Assembly: GCA_016712595.1 (NCBI GenBank)
Contig: JADJQT010000001.1
Location: forward strand, 2,353,501-2,417,500
Source: Rhodospirillales bacterium
Lineage (GTDB): Bacteria > Pseudomonadota > Alphaproteobacteria > Rhodospirillales > Defluviicoccaceae
DNA: 64,000 nucleotides
Direction of reading: 5' to 3'
Shown: one piece after another, positions 54,357 through 63,901 of the stretch
How the letters are laid out: the number at the start of each line of letters is the position of its first letter
Position numbering within the stretch: the first letter of the stretch is position 1
The notes under the pieces: generated by a model
The model's database searches: none
What the model saw: the letters and a program-made list of their open reading frames with translations, nothing else
What the model was told of the DNA's origin: nothing
Made by a program: the position numbers and the translations under genes

Positions 54357-55577
54357 GTGACGAGATCGAGACAGTTCTCCGTGCGCCAGTTGGCGATTGC
54401 GGCGTCGGTGATGCTCATCTCCGGCGCGCAGCCGGCGTGCGCGCAATCGTCGGACTTCGATGCTTGGCTCGAGGAGGTGCGGAGCGAAGCTGCGCAACGT
54501 GGGCTCACCGCTCCCGCCGTCATCGATACGCTCGCGCGGATTCAACTGGTCGATCGGGTCATCGAACTCGATCAGCGCCAGCCGGAACTTGTCCAGACAT
54601 TCTGGCGCTACGTCGATGCTCGTGTGACTCCCGGCCGGGTTGCTATTGGCGAGGGGCTGCTGTCGACGTATGAAACCCTCCTTGACGAGGTCTATCAGCG
54701 CTACGGTGTGCAGCCGCGGATTATTGTCGCCCTGTGGGGCATGGAGAGTGATTACGGACGGGCGCAAGGCGATTTCGACGTTGCCTCGTCACTGGCGACG
54801 CTGGCCTTTGATTCCCGGCGTAGCGCCCTGTTCCGCAGCCAGCTGTTTGCACTGCTGGCGCTGATCAACCAGGGCGACGTGCCGGGCGATGTCCGTGGCT
54901 CCTGGGCTGGCGCCATTGGTCAGCCGCAGTTCATGCCGACGACGTTCAGCCGCTACGCCGTCGACTTCGATGGCGATGGACGGCGAGACCTGCAAGGCGA
55001 CGTCGCCGACGTCTTCGCCTCGGCGGCCAACTACCTGGCGCTGAGCGGCTGGGAGCGGTCGGCGGGCTGGGGGCAAGAGGTGCTCTTGCCTTCGGCTTTC
55101 GATTTTGCCGAAACCGGATTGGATGAGCGCAAGCCGCTGGAGGAATGGCAGCGACTGGGCGTTCGACAGATCGATGGCCGGGACCTGCCGTTGCGCGCAC
55201 TGACCGGCTCCATCCTGCTGCCGGCGGGAGCAAAAGGGCCTGCGTTCCTCGTTTATGACAATTTTCGCGCCCTGCTGGCCTGGAACAATTCGGCGTTATT
55301 CGCCCTCGCAGTCGGCATTCTCTCCGACGAACTCGCTGGCGGTGGTCCCCTGCAAACGCCGCGCCCGGCCGAGGAGGAAACGCTGAGCCGCTATGATGTC
55401 GTCGAACTCCAGTCCCGACTCGTCGGCCTTGGCTTCGCCGCGGGCGAGGCGGATGGTGTCGTTGGCGAACAGACGCGCCGGGCGATCCGCTTGTTTCAGA
55501 AAAGCGCGGACCTGCCGGCGGACGGTTATCCAGATCCCGAGCTGCTTCGCCAGCTTCGGGTTCGCTCAGACCCATAG
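54357..55577 (+). CDS. Lytic murein transglycosylase (MltB family) with peptidoglycan-binding domain
   Basis: Cleaves the glycan chain of peptidoglycan to 1,6-anhydro ends. The 406-residue precursor has an N-terminal export signal (SVRQLAIAASVMLISGAQPA, cleavage near CAQS). The SLT_2 domain carries the catalytic Glu in IIVALWGMESDYGRA, followed by GAIGQPQFMPTTFSRYAVDFDGDG. A C-terminal PG_binding_1 domain (about residues 340-400) contains LQSRLVGLGFAAGEADGVVG and TRRAIRLFQ. I chose the GTG at 54357 because it precedes the signal directly; ATG 54237 is an alternative. It is followed closely by rlpA and a carboxypeptidase, a wall-remodelling group. Confidence 0.9.
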   Translation: MTRSRQFSVRQLAIAASVMLISGAQPACAQSSDFDAWLEEVRSEAAQRGLTAPAVIDTLARIQLVDRVIELDQRQPELVQTFWRYVDARVTPGRVAIGEGLLSTYETLLDEVYQRYGVQPRIIVALWGMESDYGRAQGDFDVASSLATLAFDSRRSALFRSQLFALLALINQGDVPGDVRGSWAGAIGQPQFMPTTFSRYAVDFDGDGRRDLQGDVADVFASAANYLALSGWERSAGWGQEVLLPSAFDFAETGLDERKPLEEWQRLGVRQIDGRDLPLRALTGSILLPAGAKGPAFLVYDNFRALLAWNNSALFALAVGILSDELAGGGPLQTPRPAEEETLSRYDVVELQSRLVGLGFAAGEADGVVGEQTRRAIRLFQKSADLPADGYPDPELLRQLRVRSDP

Positions 55578-55595
55578 GCGAACGGGAGGCGGCGG

Positions 55596-56669
55596 ATGAA
55601 AGCAGGGCAGACCCGGAACGTTGGCGCGGCCGTGTCGCTTGCCCGCCGTGTGCGCACGGCGATGGGAAGCTGCGGTCTGTTGTTGACCGCGATGCTCGCG
55701 GCTGGATGCGCCGGTACGCCGCGCGAGTCCGCCGACACCGTCGCGGCGACCTCCAAGGCGCGCGGCTACAAGGTCGGTAACCCCTATCAGGTCAAGGGTG
55801 TCTGGTATTACCCGCAGGTCGACTACGATTATTCCGCGGTGGGTGTGGCATCCTGGTATGGCCCGGGCTTCGATGGCCGCGCGACCGCCAACGGCGAAAC
55901 CTACGACATGAACGACCTGACGGCCGCGCACAAGACGCTGCCCCTGCCCAGCATCGTGCGCGTGACCAACCTCGAGAACGGGCGCAGCATCAAACTGCGG
56001 GTGAACGACCGCGGTCCGTTCGTCGGCGAGCGGATCATTGACGTCTCCCGCCGCGCCGCACAGCTCCTCGGCTTTTACACCAACGGCACGGCATCTGTGC
56101 GGGTCGAGGTCGTCGGAGATGAGAGCCGCCAGTTGGCCGAAGCCCTCGGTGCCCCGGCCGATCCACCGGTGGCGGTCGCATCGCTGCCCGAGACACCAGC
56201 GCAGACATCAGCGCCCGCCCCAATCGGGCCGGCGCCGGTATCATCCATGGCGCTGGCCGCGCCGTCGTCGATGCCTCCGTCGGACGCGGAACCAACGGTG
56301 GCGTACGCCGACGCACCGCCGCTGGCAGATTCGATGGTGATCGAAACGTCGGCGCCGGCCTCGCCGCGAGCCAACACCGCAGCGGCGCCGCCGGTCGATG
56401 TGCCCTCAGGGCGCGCGCGCTACGCTCCGCTTGCCCAAGCGCAGTCGTTATATGTCCAGGCGGGCGCGTTCGCCGATGCAGAGCGTGCGGCGCGGGCCGG
56501 CGCACGTTTGTCGCCGATCGGCCCGATCGTGGTGAGCCCGTCGCGGGTGAACGGCCGCGACCTGCTCCGCGTGCGCGTCGGCCCGCTGCGCGCCGACGCC
56601 GATGCCGGGCAGGTTCTGGCATCGGTCAGTCGCGCGGGTTTCCCCGACTGTCGATTGGTCAGCGAATGA
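55596..56669 (+). CDS. rlpA: Septal ring lytic transglycosylase RlpA with SPOR domain
   Basis: Outer-membrane lipoprotein that acts on denuded glycan at the division site. The 357-residue precursor has a lipobox (LLLTAMLAAGC, Cys near residue 37). The double-psi beta-barrel domain shows VGVASWYGPGFDGRATANGE with the catalytic Glu and LRVNDRGPFVGERIIDVS with the Asp. A long Ala/Pro/Ser linker (about residues 190-275) leads to a C-terminal SPOR domain (YVQAGAFADAERA, LLRVRVGPL), which binds septal glycan. It starts 18 bases after the transglycosylase gene and its stop overlaps a possible early start of the next gene. Confidence 0.93.
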   Translation: MKAGQTRNVGAAVSLARRVRTAMGSCGLLLTAMLAAGCAGTPRESADTVAATSKARGYKVGNPYQVKGVWYYPQVDYDYSAVGVASWYGPGFDGRATANGETYDMNDLTAAHKTLPLPSIVRVTNLENGRSIKLRVNDRGPFVGERIIDVSRRAAQLLGFYTNGTASVRVEVVGDESRQLAEALGAPADPPVAVASLPETPAQTSAPAPIGPAPVSSMALAAPSSMPPSDAEPTVAYADAPPLADSMVIETSAPASPRANTAAAPPVDVPSGRARYAPLAQAQSLYVQAGAFADAERAARAGARLSPIGPIVVSPSRVNGRDLLRVRVGPLRADADAGQVLASVSRAGFPDCRLVSE

Positions 56670-56788
56670 ACGGGCGCGACGGCAAGCCGATCGGGAGACG
56701 TCGTCTCTCCAAACCGCGCCACGAGCGAGGGGACGACGAAAGTTCGCGGCGACGATCCGCCATAAACCCAGTGAGGGAACTCTTCCAT

Positions 56789-57961
56789 ATGCCTTTGTTG
56801 CGTTTGCGCGCCGGTTCCGCCGGCCTCGTTGCCCTGCTCGCGATTGGTTTCGCCAGTCTGTCCGCATCACCATCGGCCGCCATCGAAACGATGGCGCGCG
56901 AGGCGATCCTCATCGACCCGCAAACCGGCGCCGTTCTGTTCGAAAAGAATGCCGACGAACTCATGCCGCCAGCCTCGATGAGCAAGATCATGACGGTTTA
57001 CATGATCTTCGATCGGTTGCGGTCGGGCAAATTGAGCCTCGAAGATACGTTTCCGGTGAGCGAGCACGCGTGGCGAACGGGCGGCTGCGTCAGCGACGGC
57101 TCGACCATGTGCCTCAAGCTCGGCGAACGGGTGAAGGTCGAGGACATGATTCAGGGAATTATTGTCCAGTCCGGCAATGATGCTTCGATCGTTGCCGCGG
57201 AAGGGTTGTTCGGCAGCGAGGAGGCGCTCGCCGAGGCGATGACCCGCAAGGCGAAGGAGATCGGCCTGCAGCACTCGACCTTCCGCAACGCCACCGGCCT
57301 TCCCGATCCGGAACACCGGATGACGGTCCGCGACCTGTCGATTCTGGCGGAGCGGACGATCAAGGATTTTCCAGAGTACTACCACTTCTATAGCGAGAAG
57401 ACGTTCACCTATAACGGCATCAAGCAGGGCAACCGCAATCCTTTGCTGTATAAGGATATCGGCGTCGATGGCCTGAAGACCGGGCATACCCAGGCCGCGG
57501 GCTACTGCCTGACCGCTTCAGCCGTGCGGGATGGCCGCCGGTTGATCCTGGTCGTCACCGATCTGCCGAGCATGCAGGCGCGCTCGGAGGAATCCGAGCG
57601 CCTGCTCGACTACGGCTTTCGCGAGTTTGAGAACGTAACTCTGGTCAAGGCGGGCGAGAATACGGATTCCGCCGATGTCTGGCTCGGCGAGGAGGACACG
57701 GTGCCGCTCACGACCCAAGACGACGTGATCGTAACCGTACCCCGGCGTGCCCGCGACCAAATGAAGGTTTCGGTGGCCTACGACGGGCCGGTTCCGGCAC
57801 CGATCGCAAAGGGCGACCAGATCGCGATGTTGACCGTGAGCGTTCCCGGCATGCCACCGGTCGAGCATCCGCTCGTCGCCGCTGCCGATGTTGCTAAGCT
57901 GGGCCTGTTCGGTCGGATGGTGGCGGCGCTGCGGAGCGTCGTTGACCCGCTGATTCCATAG
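56789..57961 (+). CDS. D-alanyl-D-alanine carboxypeptidase (PBP5/6 type)
   Basis: Periplasmic enzyme that removes the terminal D-Ala of pentapeptides. The 390-residue precursor has a signal peptide (LRLRAGSAGLVALLAIGF, cleavage near PSAA). The motifs are complete: SMSK (nucleophile), SGN and KTGHT. After the catalytic domain comes the PBP5 C-terminal beta domain (VTLVKAGENTDSADVWLG to PVEHPLVAAADV) and an amphipathic terminal helix (LGLFGRMVAALRSVVD) that anchors it to the membrane. The ATG at 56789 has GAGGGAAC upstream. The order rlpA-dac-tmk-holB is the usual one in alphaproteobacteria. Confidence 0.95.
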   Translation: MPLLRLRAGSAGLVALLAIGFASLSASPSAAIETMAREAILIDPQTGAVLFEKNADELMPPASMSKIMTVYMIFDRLRSGKLSLEDTFPVSEHAWRTGGCVSDGSTMCLKLGERVKVEDMIQGIIVQSGNDASIVAAEGLFGSEEALAEAMTRKAKEIGLQHSTFRNATGLPDPEHRMTVRDLSILAERTIKDFPEYYHFYSEKTFTYNGIKQGNRNPLLYKDIGVDGLKTGHTQAAGYCLTASAVRDGRRLILVVTDLPSMQARSEESERLLDYGFREFENVTLVKAGENTDSADVWLGEEDTVPLTTQDDVIVTVPRRARDQMKVSVAYDGPVPAPIAKGDQIAMLTVSVPGMPPVEHPLVAAADVAKLGLFGRMVAALRSVVDPLIP

Positions 57962-57967
57962 GGTCCG

Positions 57968-58624
57968 GTGGCGATCGAAGTGGATCGCGGCAAGCTGATC
58001 GTCTTTGAAGGCGGGGAGGGGACGGGCAAGTCGACCCAGGCTCGGCTGCTGGCCGAGGCGTTGGCCGGTGAAGGTATCAAAGTCGTCCTCACCCGTGAAC
58101 CGGGCGGCGCGCCCGGTGCCGAAATGCTGCGGCGCCTGCTGGTCGATGATCCCCCCGCCAAGGGATGGCTGCCGGCGAGCGAAGCGCTGCTGCACTATGC
58201 CGCCCGCCATGAGCACATTGAGCGATCGATCCGTCCGGCGCTCATGCGCGGCTGCTGGGTCGTCTGTGATCGCTTCGCCGATTCGACCCACGCGTACCAG
58301 GGCGCCGGCCTTGCGCTCGATGCGCAGTGGATCGAGAGCCTGCGGGAGCTGGTGATCGGTGATTTCGCGCCCGATTTGAGCATGCTGCTCGATATGGACT
58401 CGGGCGATGCGCTGACCCGCGCCGCCGCCCGCTCACCGCAAGGCGATCGCTACGAGCGGATGGACGCGGCGTTTCACGCCCGCGTCCGCGAGGCGTTTCT
58501 CCAGCGTGCCGCCCGAGCGATACGCCCTTATGTCGTCATCGACGCGGCGCCCGATCCGCAGCGCGTGCATGACTGCATTCGCAAGGCGGTGCGCACCCAT
58601 CTAAACATCGGCTTTGCCGGCTGA
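57968..58624 (+). CDS. tmk: Thymidylate kinase
   Basis: Phosphorylates dTMP to dTDP in the cytoplasm. The 218-residue product starts with GTG at 57968 and has the P-loop FEGGEGTGKST, the DR motif WVVCDRFADSTHAYQGAG, and the lid region AAARSPQGDRYERMD. The gene begins 6 bases after the carboxypeptidase gene and ends 4 bases before holB, so the three are likely in one transcript. Confidence 0.95.
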   Translation: MAIEVDRGKLIVFEGGEGTGKSTQARLLAEALAGEGIKVVLTREPGGAPGAEMLRRLLVDDPPAKGWLPASEALLHYAARHEHIERSIRPALMRGCWVVCDRFADSTHAYQGAGLALDAQWIESLRELVIGDFAPDLSMLLDMDSGDALTRAAARSPQGDRYERMDAAFHARVREAFLQRAARAIRPYVVIDAAPDPQRVHDCIRKAVRTHLNIGFAG

Positions 58625-58628
58625 TTCG

Positions 58629-59768
58629 ATGGCGGCGAGTCGCAAACCTGCCGCGTTTCCCGCGCCACATCCGCGCAGCAGTCCTGACCTGATTGGCCAT
58701 GACGCGGCCTGGGCGCGGGTCAGCCGCTGGATCGAACGAGACCAGCTGCCGCAGGCGTTGCTCATCTGCGGGCCGCGCGGCATCGGCAAGGCGACGCTCG
58801 CCTACCGCGTGGCGCGCGTCCTGCTGGGGGGAGCGAGGGGGGGCGGCTTGGCTGGTACCGGGAGTGCCGACGGTGGCGCGCAGGAGACGCAAGAGAGCCG
58901 CTGGATTGTCTCGGCGACGCACCCCGATCTGCTGAGCATCGAGCGGGCGTTCGACGAAACGCGCGGACGGATCCGCGCGGAAATCATTGTCGATGACGTA
59001 CGCCGGATCGCCACCTTTCTTTCCTCCTCGCCGGCGATGGGCGGCTGGCGCCTGGTCATCGTCGATTCGGCCGACGAGATGAACCGCAACGCCGCCAATG
59101 CTCTTCTCAAGACACTTGAAGAACCGAGCGATAAATGCCTGATATTGCTTATTGCTCACCGGCCTGCGCTGGTCTCGGCGACGATCCGCTCGCGCTGCCG
59201 CCGGCTGCTGCTGCAGCCCCTGAGCAATGACGTCTTACAACTCCTCGCCGGCCAGTTCCTGCCCGAGATGGCGCGAGAGGATATCGCCGGCTTGTGCGCG
59301 CTGGCCGACGGCAGCATCGGGCGCGTGCTGCAGTTCGCCCGCCACGGCGGCCTCGCGTCCGAACGGGCGCTCCGCGGCTTTTTCACCGACGTTTCAAACC
59401 TTCCCGGCATTCCCGGCGCGACCGCGAACACCCTGTTGGCATTTGCCGCCGATCCGCCCCTTCCCGTCGATGACGAGGGCTTTGGCGTGGCGATGGAGGT
59501 GCTGTTCTGGTGGTTACGGCGGATTGCCGAGGCGGCGAGCCGCGATGAGAGCGGGAGGGAGCGGGGAGGTGGAGACGATCGTGTCGGCGACACCGCGCTG
59601 CTTCGCGCCCTTTGCGCCCGCGCCCCTCTTGATCGCTGGCTGCAGGTATGGGACAAGTCGCAACAACTGGCGCAAAGCGCCGCCGCCGGAAACCTGGACC
59701 GGGCACAGGTGCTGACGTTGATTCTGCTTACGCTTCAGCGCGAATTGCGCATCCTATCCGCCGGATAA
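58629..59768 (+). CDS. holB: DNA polymerase III subunit delta prime
   Basis: Clamp-loader subunit of DNA polymerase III. The 379-residue protein begins with an AAA+ fold (LIGHDAAWARVSRWIERDQL, the P-loop-like GPRGIGKATLAYRVA), then VDDVRRIATFLS, VDSADEMNRNAANALLKTLEEP with Walker B, and RSRCRRLLLQPL with the SRC motif used in ATP-dependent assembly. The rest is helical. An insertion rich in Gly (RGGGLAGTGSADGGAQE) follows the P-loop, where many homologues are shorter. I chose the ATG at 58629; an upstream TTG overlaps tmk. Confidence 0.93.
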   Translation: MAASRKPAAFPAPHPRSSPDLIGHDAAWARVSRWIERDQLPQALLICGPRGIGKATLAYRVARVLLGGARGGGLAGTGSADGGAQETQESRWIVSATHPDLLSIERAFDETRGRIRAEIIVDDVRRIATFLSSSPAMGGWRLVIVDSADEMNRNAANALLKTLEEPSDKCLILLIAHRPALVSATIRSRCRRLLLQPLSNDVLQLLAGQFLPEMAREDIAGLCALADGSIGRVLQFARHGGLASERALRGFFTDVSNLPGIPGATANTLLAFAADPPLPVDDEGFGVAMEVLFWWLRRIAEAASRDESGRERGGGDDRVGDTALLRALCARAPLDRWLQVWDKSQQLAQSAAAGNLDRAQVLTLILLTLQRELRILSAG

Positions 59769-59804
59769 TACAATCATAATTCGTTCCCAGGCGATGGCAG
59801 CGAG

Positions 59805-61352
59805 ATGACCGAACGGCCCCGCTTCTACATCACGACGCCCATCTACTACGTCAACGACGTGCCCCACATAGGGCACATGTATACGACGCTTGCCTGCGAC
59901 GTGTTCGCACGCTTCAAGCGTCTCGACGGCTATGATGTCCATTTTCTCACCGGAACGGACGAACACGGCCAGAAGGTGCAGAAGGCGGCGGCGGCGGCGG
60001 GTGTCAGCCCGCAGGACTTCACCGATGGCGTTTCGGCGAATTTCCAAGAGCTGGCGCGCTCGATGGGTTTTTCGAACGACGATTTCATTCGCACGACCGA
60101 AGAGCGGCACAAGCGGGCGTGTACGGCGCTATGGAACACCCTGGTTGCCCGCGACCAGATCTATCTTGAGACCTACGCCGGCTGGTATGCCGTGCGCGAT
60201 GAGGCGTTCTACGCTGAAAGCGAACTGGTCAAGGACGCGGCGGGGGCATGGGTGGCGCCCAGCGGGGCACCGGTCGACTGGGTCGAGGAGCCGAGCTACT
60301 TTTTCCGTCTGTCCGCGTGGCAGGACCGGCTGCTGGCGTTCTACGAAGAGCAGCCGGATTTCATCCTGCCGTCGGCACGGCGCAACGAGGTCATCAGTTT
60401 CGTGCGGGGGGGTCTGCAGGACCTGTCAGTATCCCGCACGACATTCAACTGGGGAATCCCGGTCCCGGGTGATCCGGCGCACGTGATGTACGTCTGGCTC
60501 GACGCATTGACCAACTACATTACCGCCGTCAACTATCCGGACATGAGCGATCCCAAGTTTGTCCGCTATTGGCCCGCTGATGTGCATATCGTCGGCAAGG
60601 ACATTCTGCGCTTTCATGCGGTCTACTGGCCGGCGTTGTTGATGGCGGCCGACGTGCCGCCGCCACGGCGCGTCTTCGCCCACGGCTGGTGGACAAACGA
60701 GGGCCAAAAAATCTCGAAGTCCCTCGGTAACGTGATTGATCCGAAGGACCTGGTCGCGCGCTACGGCCTCGATCCAGTTCGTTATTTCATGCTGCGCGAG
60801 GTGCCGTTCGGCCAGGACGGCGACTTTTCCCACCGGGCGATGGTCGGTCGGATCAATGGTGATCTCGCCAATGATCTCGGCAATCTGGCCCAGCGCGTCC
60901 TCTCGATGATCGGCCGCTATTGCGCCAGCCGGGTTCCGATTCCCGCCGGCTTCTCGGAAACCGACCGCGATCTGCTTGACGCGGCGTCCGGGCTGCTCGA
61001 AGCAATGCGCGCCAACCTCGACCGGCAGGCACCGCACACGGCCCTGGTAGAGATGTGGGAGGTGGTTTCCGTTGCCAACGGATACGTCGCCAAACAGGCG
61101 CCATGGACATTGCGCAAGACCGATCCGGCGCGAATGCAAACGGTGCTGTTCGTCGCAGTCGAAACGCTGCGGCGCCTTGCGATCCTGACCCAGCCATTCA
61201 TGCCGGGGGCTGCGGCTCAGCTGCTTGACCAGCTCTGCGTACCGGTCGAGCAACGCAGCTTCGCTACCATCGATGTCGACCACGCAATGTTGCCGGGAAC
61301 GCTTCTGCCAACACCGACGGGTGTGTTTCCACGATTTGTCGACAAGCCGTAA
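59805..61352 (+). CDS. metG: Methionine-tRNA ligase
   Basis: Charges tRNA-Met. The 515-residue class I synthetase has the HIGH motif in VPHIGHMYTTLACD, a KMSKS-like loop KISKSLGNVIDP near residue 300, and the anticodon-binding helical domain (WEVVSVANGYVAKQAPWTL). It is the short form: no C-terminal tRNA-binding OB-fold is present and the CP region lacks a clear Zn-binding Cys set. This form is common in alphaproteobacteria. It sits between holB and tatD as expected. Confidence 0.96.
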   Translation: MTERPRFYITTPIYYVNDVPHIGHMYTTLACDVFARFKRLDGYDVHFLTGTDEHGQKVQKAAAAAGVSPQDFTDGVSANFQELARSMGFSNDDFIRTTEERHKRACTALWNTLVARDQIYLETYAGWYAVRDEAFYAESELVKDAAGAWVAPSGAPVDWVEEPSYFFRLSAWQDRLLAFYEEQPDFILPSARRNEVISFVRGGLQDLSVSRTTFNWGIPVPGDPAHVMYVWLDALTNYITAVNYPDMSDPKFVRYWPADVHIVGKDILRFHAVYWPALLMAADVPPPRRVFAHGWWTNEGQKISKSLGNVIDPKDLVARYGLDPVRYFMLREVPFGQDGDFSHRAMVGRINGDLANDLGNLAQRVLSMIGRYCASRVPIPAGFSETDRDLLDAASGLLEAMRANLDRQAPHTALVEMWEVVSVANGYVAKQAPWTLRKTDPARMQTVLFVAVETLRRLAILTQPFMPGAAAQLLDQLCVPVEQRSFATIDVDHAMLPGTLLPTPTGVFPRFVDKP

Positions 61353-61407
61353 TCGCCGAGGACCGTCCGGCCACCCGTGATCCCATGAGAAGGAGTTCGA
61401 CTCCGAC

Positions 61408-62184
61408 ATGCTGATCGACAGCCATTGCCATCTCGATCACGCGGAGTTCACCCACGAGGTCGATGCCATTCTCGATCGCGCGCGTCGCGCCGGGGTCACG
61501 GGGTTTTTGACCATCGCGACCTCGCTTCGCGACTTTCCTCAGGTACGCGCCATCGCCGAGGCGCACGCGGACGTTTTTTGCAGCGTCGGGGTACATCCGC
61601 ACGACGCGGCGACCGAGGCGGGGGTCTCGGCTGCGCAACTCATCGAACTTGCCGCCCATCCCAAGGTCGCCGGCATTGGTGAATGTGGGCTCGACTACTT
61701 TTATAATAAAAGCGCGAAAGACGTTCAGATCGCAACGTTCCGTGCTCACATCGCGGCTGCTCGAATCAGCGGCCTGCCACTGATCGTGCACAGCCGCGAC
61801 GCCGACACCGACATGGCGGAGATTTTGTGCGAGGAGCACCGCCAAGGTGCGTTCACCGGTGTGCTGCACTGTTTTAGCTCAGGCCCGGAACTCGCTGATG
61901 TCGCGGTTGGTCTTGGCTTTTGTATTTCGTTTTCGGGGATTTTGACCTTCAAGAAGACCGATGCGCTTCGCGCCATCGCCGCGCGCCTGCCGCTGGACTG
62001 CCTGCTGGTGGAGACCGATGCGCCGTATCTGGCGCCGGTGCCAATGCGCGGACGGCGCAACGAGCCGGCGTTCGTCATCGAGACCTTGGCTGTACTCGCC
62101 GCGAACCGCGGCATGGACGAGGCCGAACTGGCTGCGGTGACAACCGCGAACTTCTCGCGCCTGTTCACCCGGGCGGCGTTCTGA
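61408..62184 (+). CDS. tatD: TatD-family deoxyribonuclease
   Basis: Metal-dependent nuclease of the amidohydrolase fold, involved in DNA repair and DNA turnover. The 258-residue protein shows the metal ligands in order: DSHCHLDH, VGVHPHDA, GIGECGLDYFYN, VHSRDADTDM, HCFSSG and ETDAPYLAP. Length is normal. GAAGGAG lies about 10 bases upstream of the ATG. In relatives an MBL-fold hydrolase gene often follows; here a convergent phage terminase gene takes that place. Confidence 0.95.
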   Translation: MLIDSHCHLDHAEFTHEVDAILDRARRAGVTGFLTIATSLRDFPQVRAIAEAHADVFCSVGVHPHDAATEAGVSAAQLIELAAHPKVAGIGECGLDYFYNKSAKDVQIATFRAHIAAARISGLPLIVHSRDADTDMAEILCEEHRQGAFTGVLHCFSSGPELADVAVGLGFCISFSGILTFKKTDALRAIAARLPLDCLLVETDAPYLAPVPMRGRRNEPAFVIETLAVLAANRGMDEAELAAVTTANFSRLFTRAAF

Positions 62185-62321
62185 AAGGTAGGCGGGCCGG
62201 AAAATAATTGTCGCGCCGATATTATTTATCATAATACATATTATACGGCAATCATGCGCAGGCTTTCCTGCGCTGCGTCAACTGCGCCATATGGCCTACC
62301 TGAGGCTTACGGCCTGAAGAC
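62185..62321. other. AT-rich gap and hairpin between tatD and phage-derived DNA
   Basis: The gap has an AT-rich core at 62213-62245 (ATATTATTTATCATAATACA) and a 7-bp stem-loop, GCGCAGG (62256-62262) with CCTGCGC (62267-62273), loop CTTT. It divides conserved chromosomal genes from phage-type genes, so an attachment site could lie here, but with only one junction in view this is not testable. Confidence 0.4.
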
Positions 62322-63901
62322 TCACGGTATCGCCGCGACTGTCCCGCCTTTCGCCTGCTCCGACCAGCGTGCCACAAGGTGACGGGAAATCCCCATCAGC
62401 GTGGCGACGAGCAGATCGATGCGCTCGATACTCTTCGACTTGCTCGGGCGGATATCGCCGGACGTATCAATGTGCGCGACCGCGTTTTCGGCGCACCATC
62501 GCAGGACCGGATGGCCGCCGTGGCGCAAGGTCTGCTCGGCCAGCACGCGCTCGAGCTCGCGTGCCGGCGCGTTCATCGCGCCGTTACTCTGAGCCACCGG
62601 CACGCAGGTCACCCCGTCGTTGACCAGCAGATTGATCAGCATCGACGAGTTCCAGCGGTCGAACGCCAGCTCGCGGATATTGTAGACCTCGGCGAGTTCG
62701 AGGATCTTCCTGCGAATAACGAGGTGATCGATGCTGTTGCCCTCGGTCGCGATCAGATGTCCGTTTTCCCGCCAGGAGACGTAATCCACACGGTCGCGAC
62801 GTTGGCGTTCCTCGATCGTCTCACCCGGGCAAAATGCGAACGGCAAGATGGTGTAGCCGCCATCATCGTCATCGAACACGAGGACGAGCGCGGAGAGATC
62901 GGTCGTCGTGCTGAGATCGAGACCGGCCCGGCAGGCGCGCCCGGCGAGAGCGCGGGCGTCGACCCTGGGGCAGGCGCACGTGTCCCATCTATCCATATCG
63001 AGCCAGCGCGAGCGCTCTACCCCCAGACATTCAAATAGAGCTGACGGAAGCTGGCGATGAAGCCCGGCGTCTGCTGGGCGCGCAGGCATTCCTGCTGGAT
63101 AAAGTCCTCGGAGACACTGACGCCGATTCCCGGGTGGGCTTTGCGCCAAACCGCCGGATCGGTCCAGTCGTCGTCCGGCGATGCTCCGAACGTCCGCACC
63201 AGCCAGGCCGTATCGTCAATCTGTCCGGATGCGACCTTCGTTGCATAGTCGTGGAGTTCCCAGCCGAGGGAGGTCCGCTCAGAGCCCGCCGACGTCAGAT
63301 AAACGGTCAAAGGTTGCGCCCGGGCCGCCATGCTGGTGATCAGCGTATCGTGCAACTCGCGTGTACCCTGCAGGCAGACGTCGTCGAAGATAAGACAGGA
63401 AATGTTGCGCCCGTGGCTGGCCTCGTTGCGCGACGAGACGACGCGCATGTAGGCGTCCTTATAGACGATGCGACGCTTGGAAACCGAGCAGACTGCCGCA
63501 AGATCGGGATCCTGCTCAATCATCGCACGGGCGAGATTGAAGCAGATGTTGGCGTGCTCGGCGTTGGCGGCCGCGATAATGATTTCGGCGCTGGGCTCCG
63601 GATCGACCATCAGCATGTAAAGGGCTATGGCGGCGGCAAATGTGCTCTTGCCCGCCTTACGCGGCATCTCGAGCCACGCGTAGTGATTGCGGCGCAAGCC
63701 GTCCGGCCGTTTCCAGCCGAACAGTCTGCAAACGACGTCGTGTTGCCACGGCTCAAGCCGCAGCCGTTCACCGGCGCGCGGGCCTTTCACATGCCGGCAG
63801 AATTCCTGAATGAACAGAACCGCGCGTTCTGCGTCGGACTGTTCGTACCAATCGACGTTACTTGAACACGCGCCGCCTGGGATCCGGACCTTGCTGCTCA
63901 C
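62322..63901 (-). pseudogene. Phage terminase large subunit, split by a one-base frameshift
   Basis: ATPase-nuclease that packages phage DNA. Read leftwards from GTG 63901 (AGGAGG site upstream), the first part (294 residues) has the ATPase Walker A LEMPRKAGKST, Walker B SCLIFDDV and a coupling segment, and ends FRQLYLNVWG followed by a stop. In the next phase the protein goes on VERSRWLDMDRWDT to the nuclease domain (AGLDLSTTTDLSALVLV, LAFDRWNSSML, RPSKSKSIERIDLL), ending at 62322. The total of 1580 bases is one short of 527 codons. The break is at a run of five G near 63015-63020, where six G would restore the frame. Confidence 0.88.
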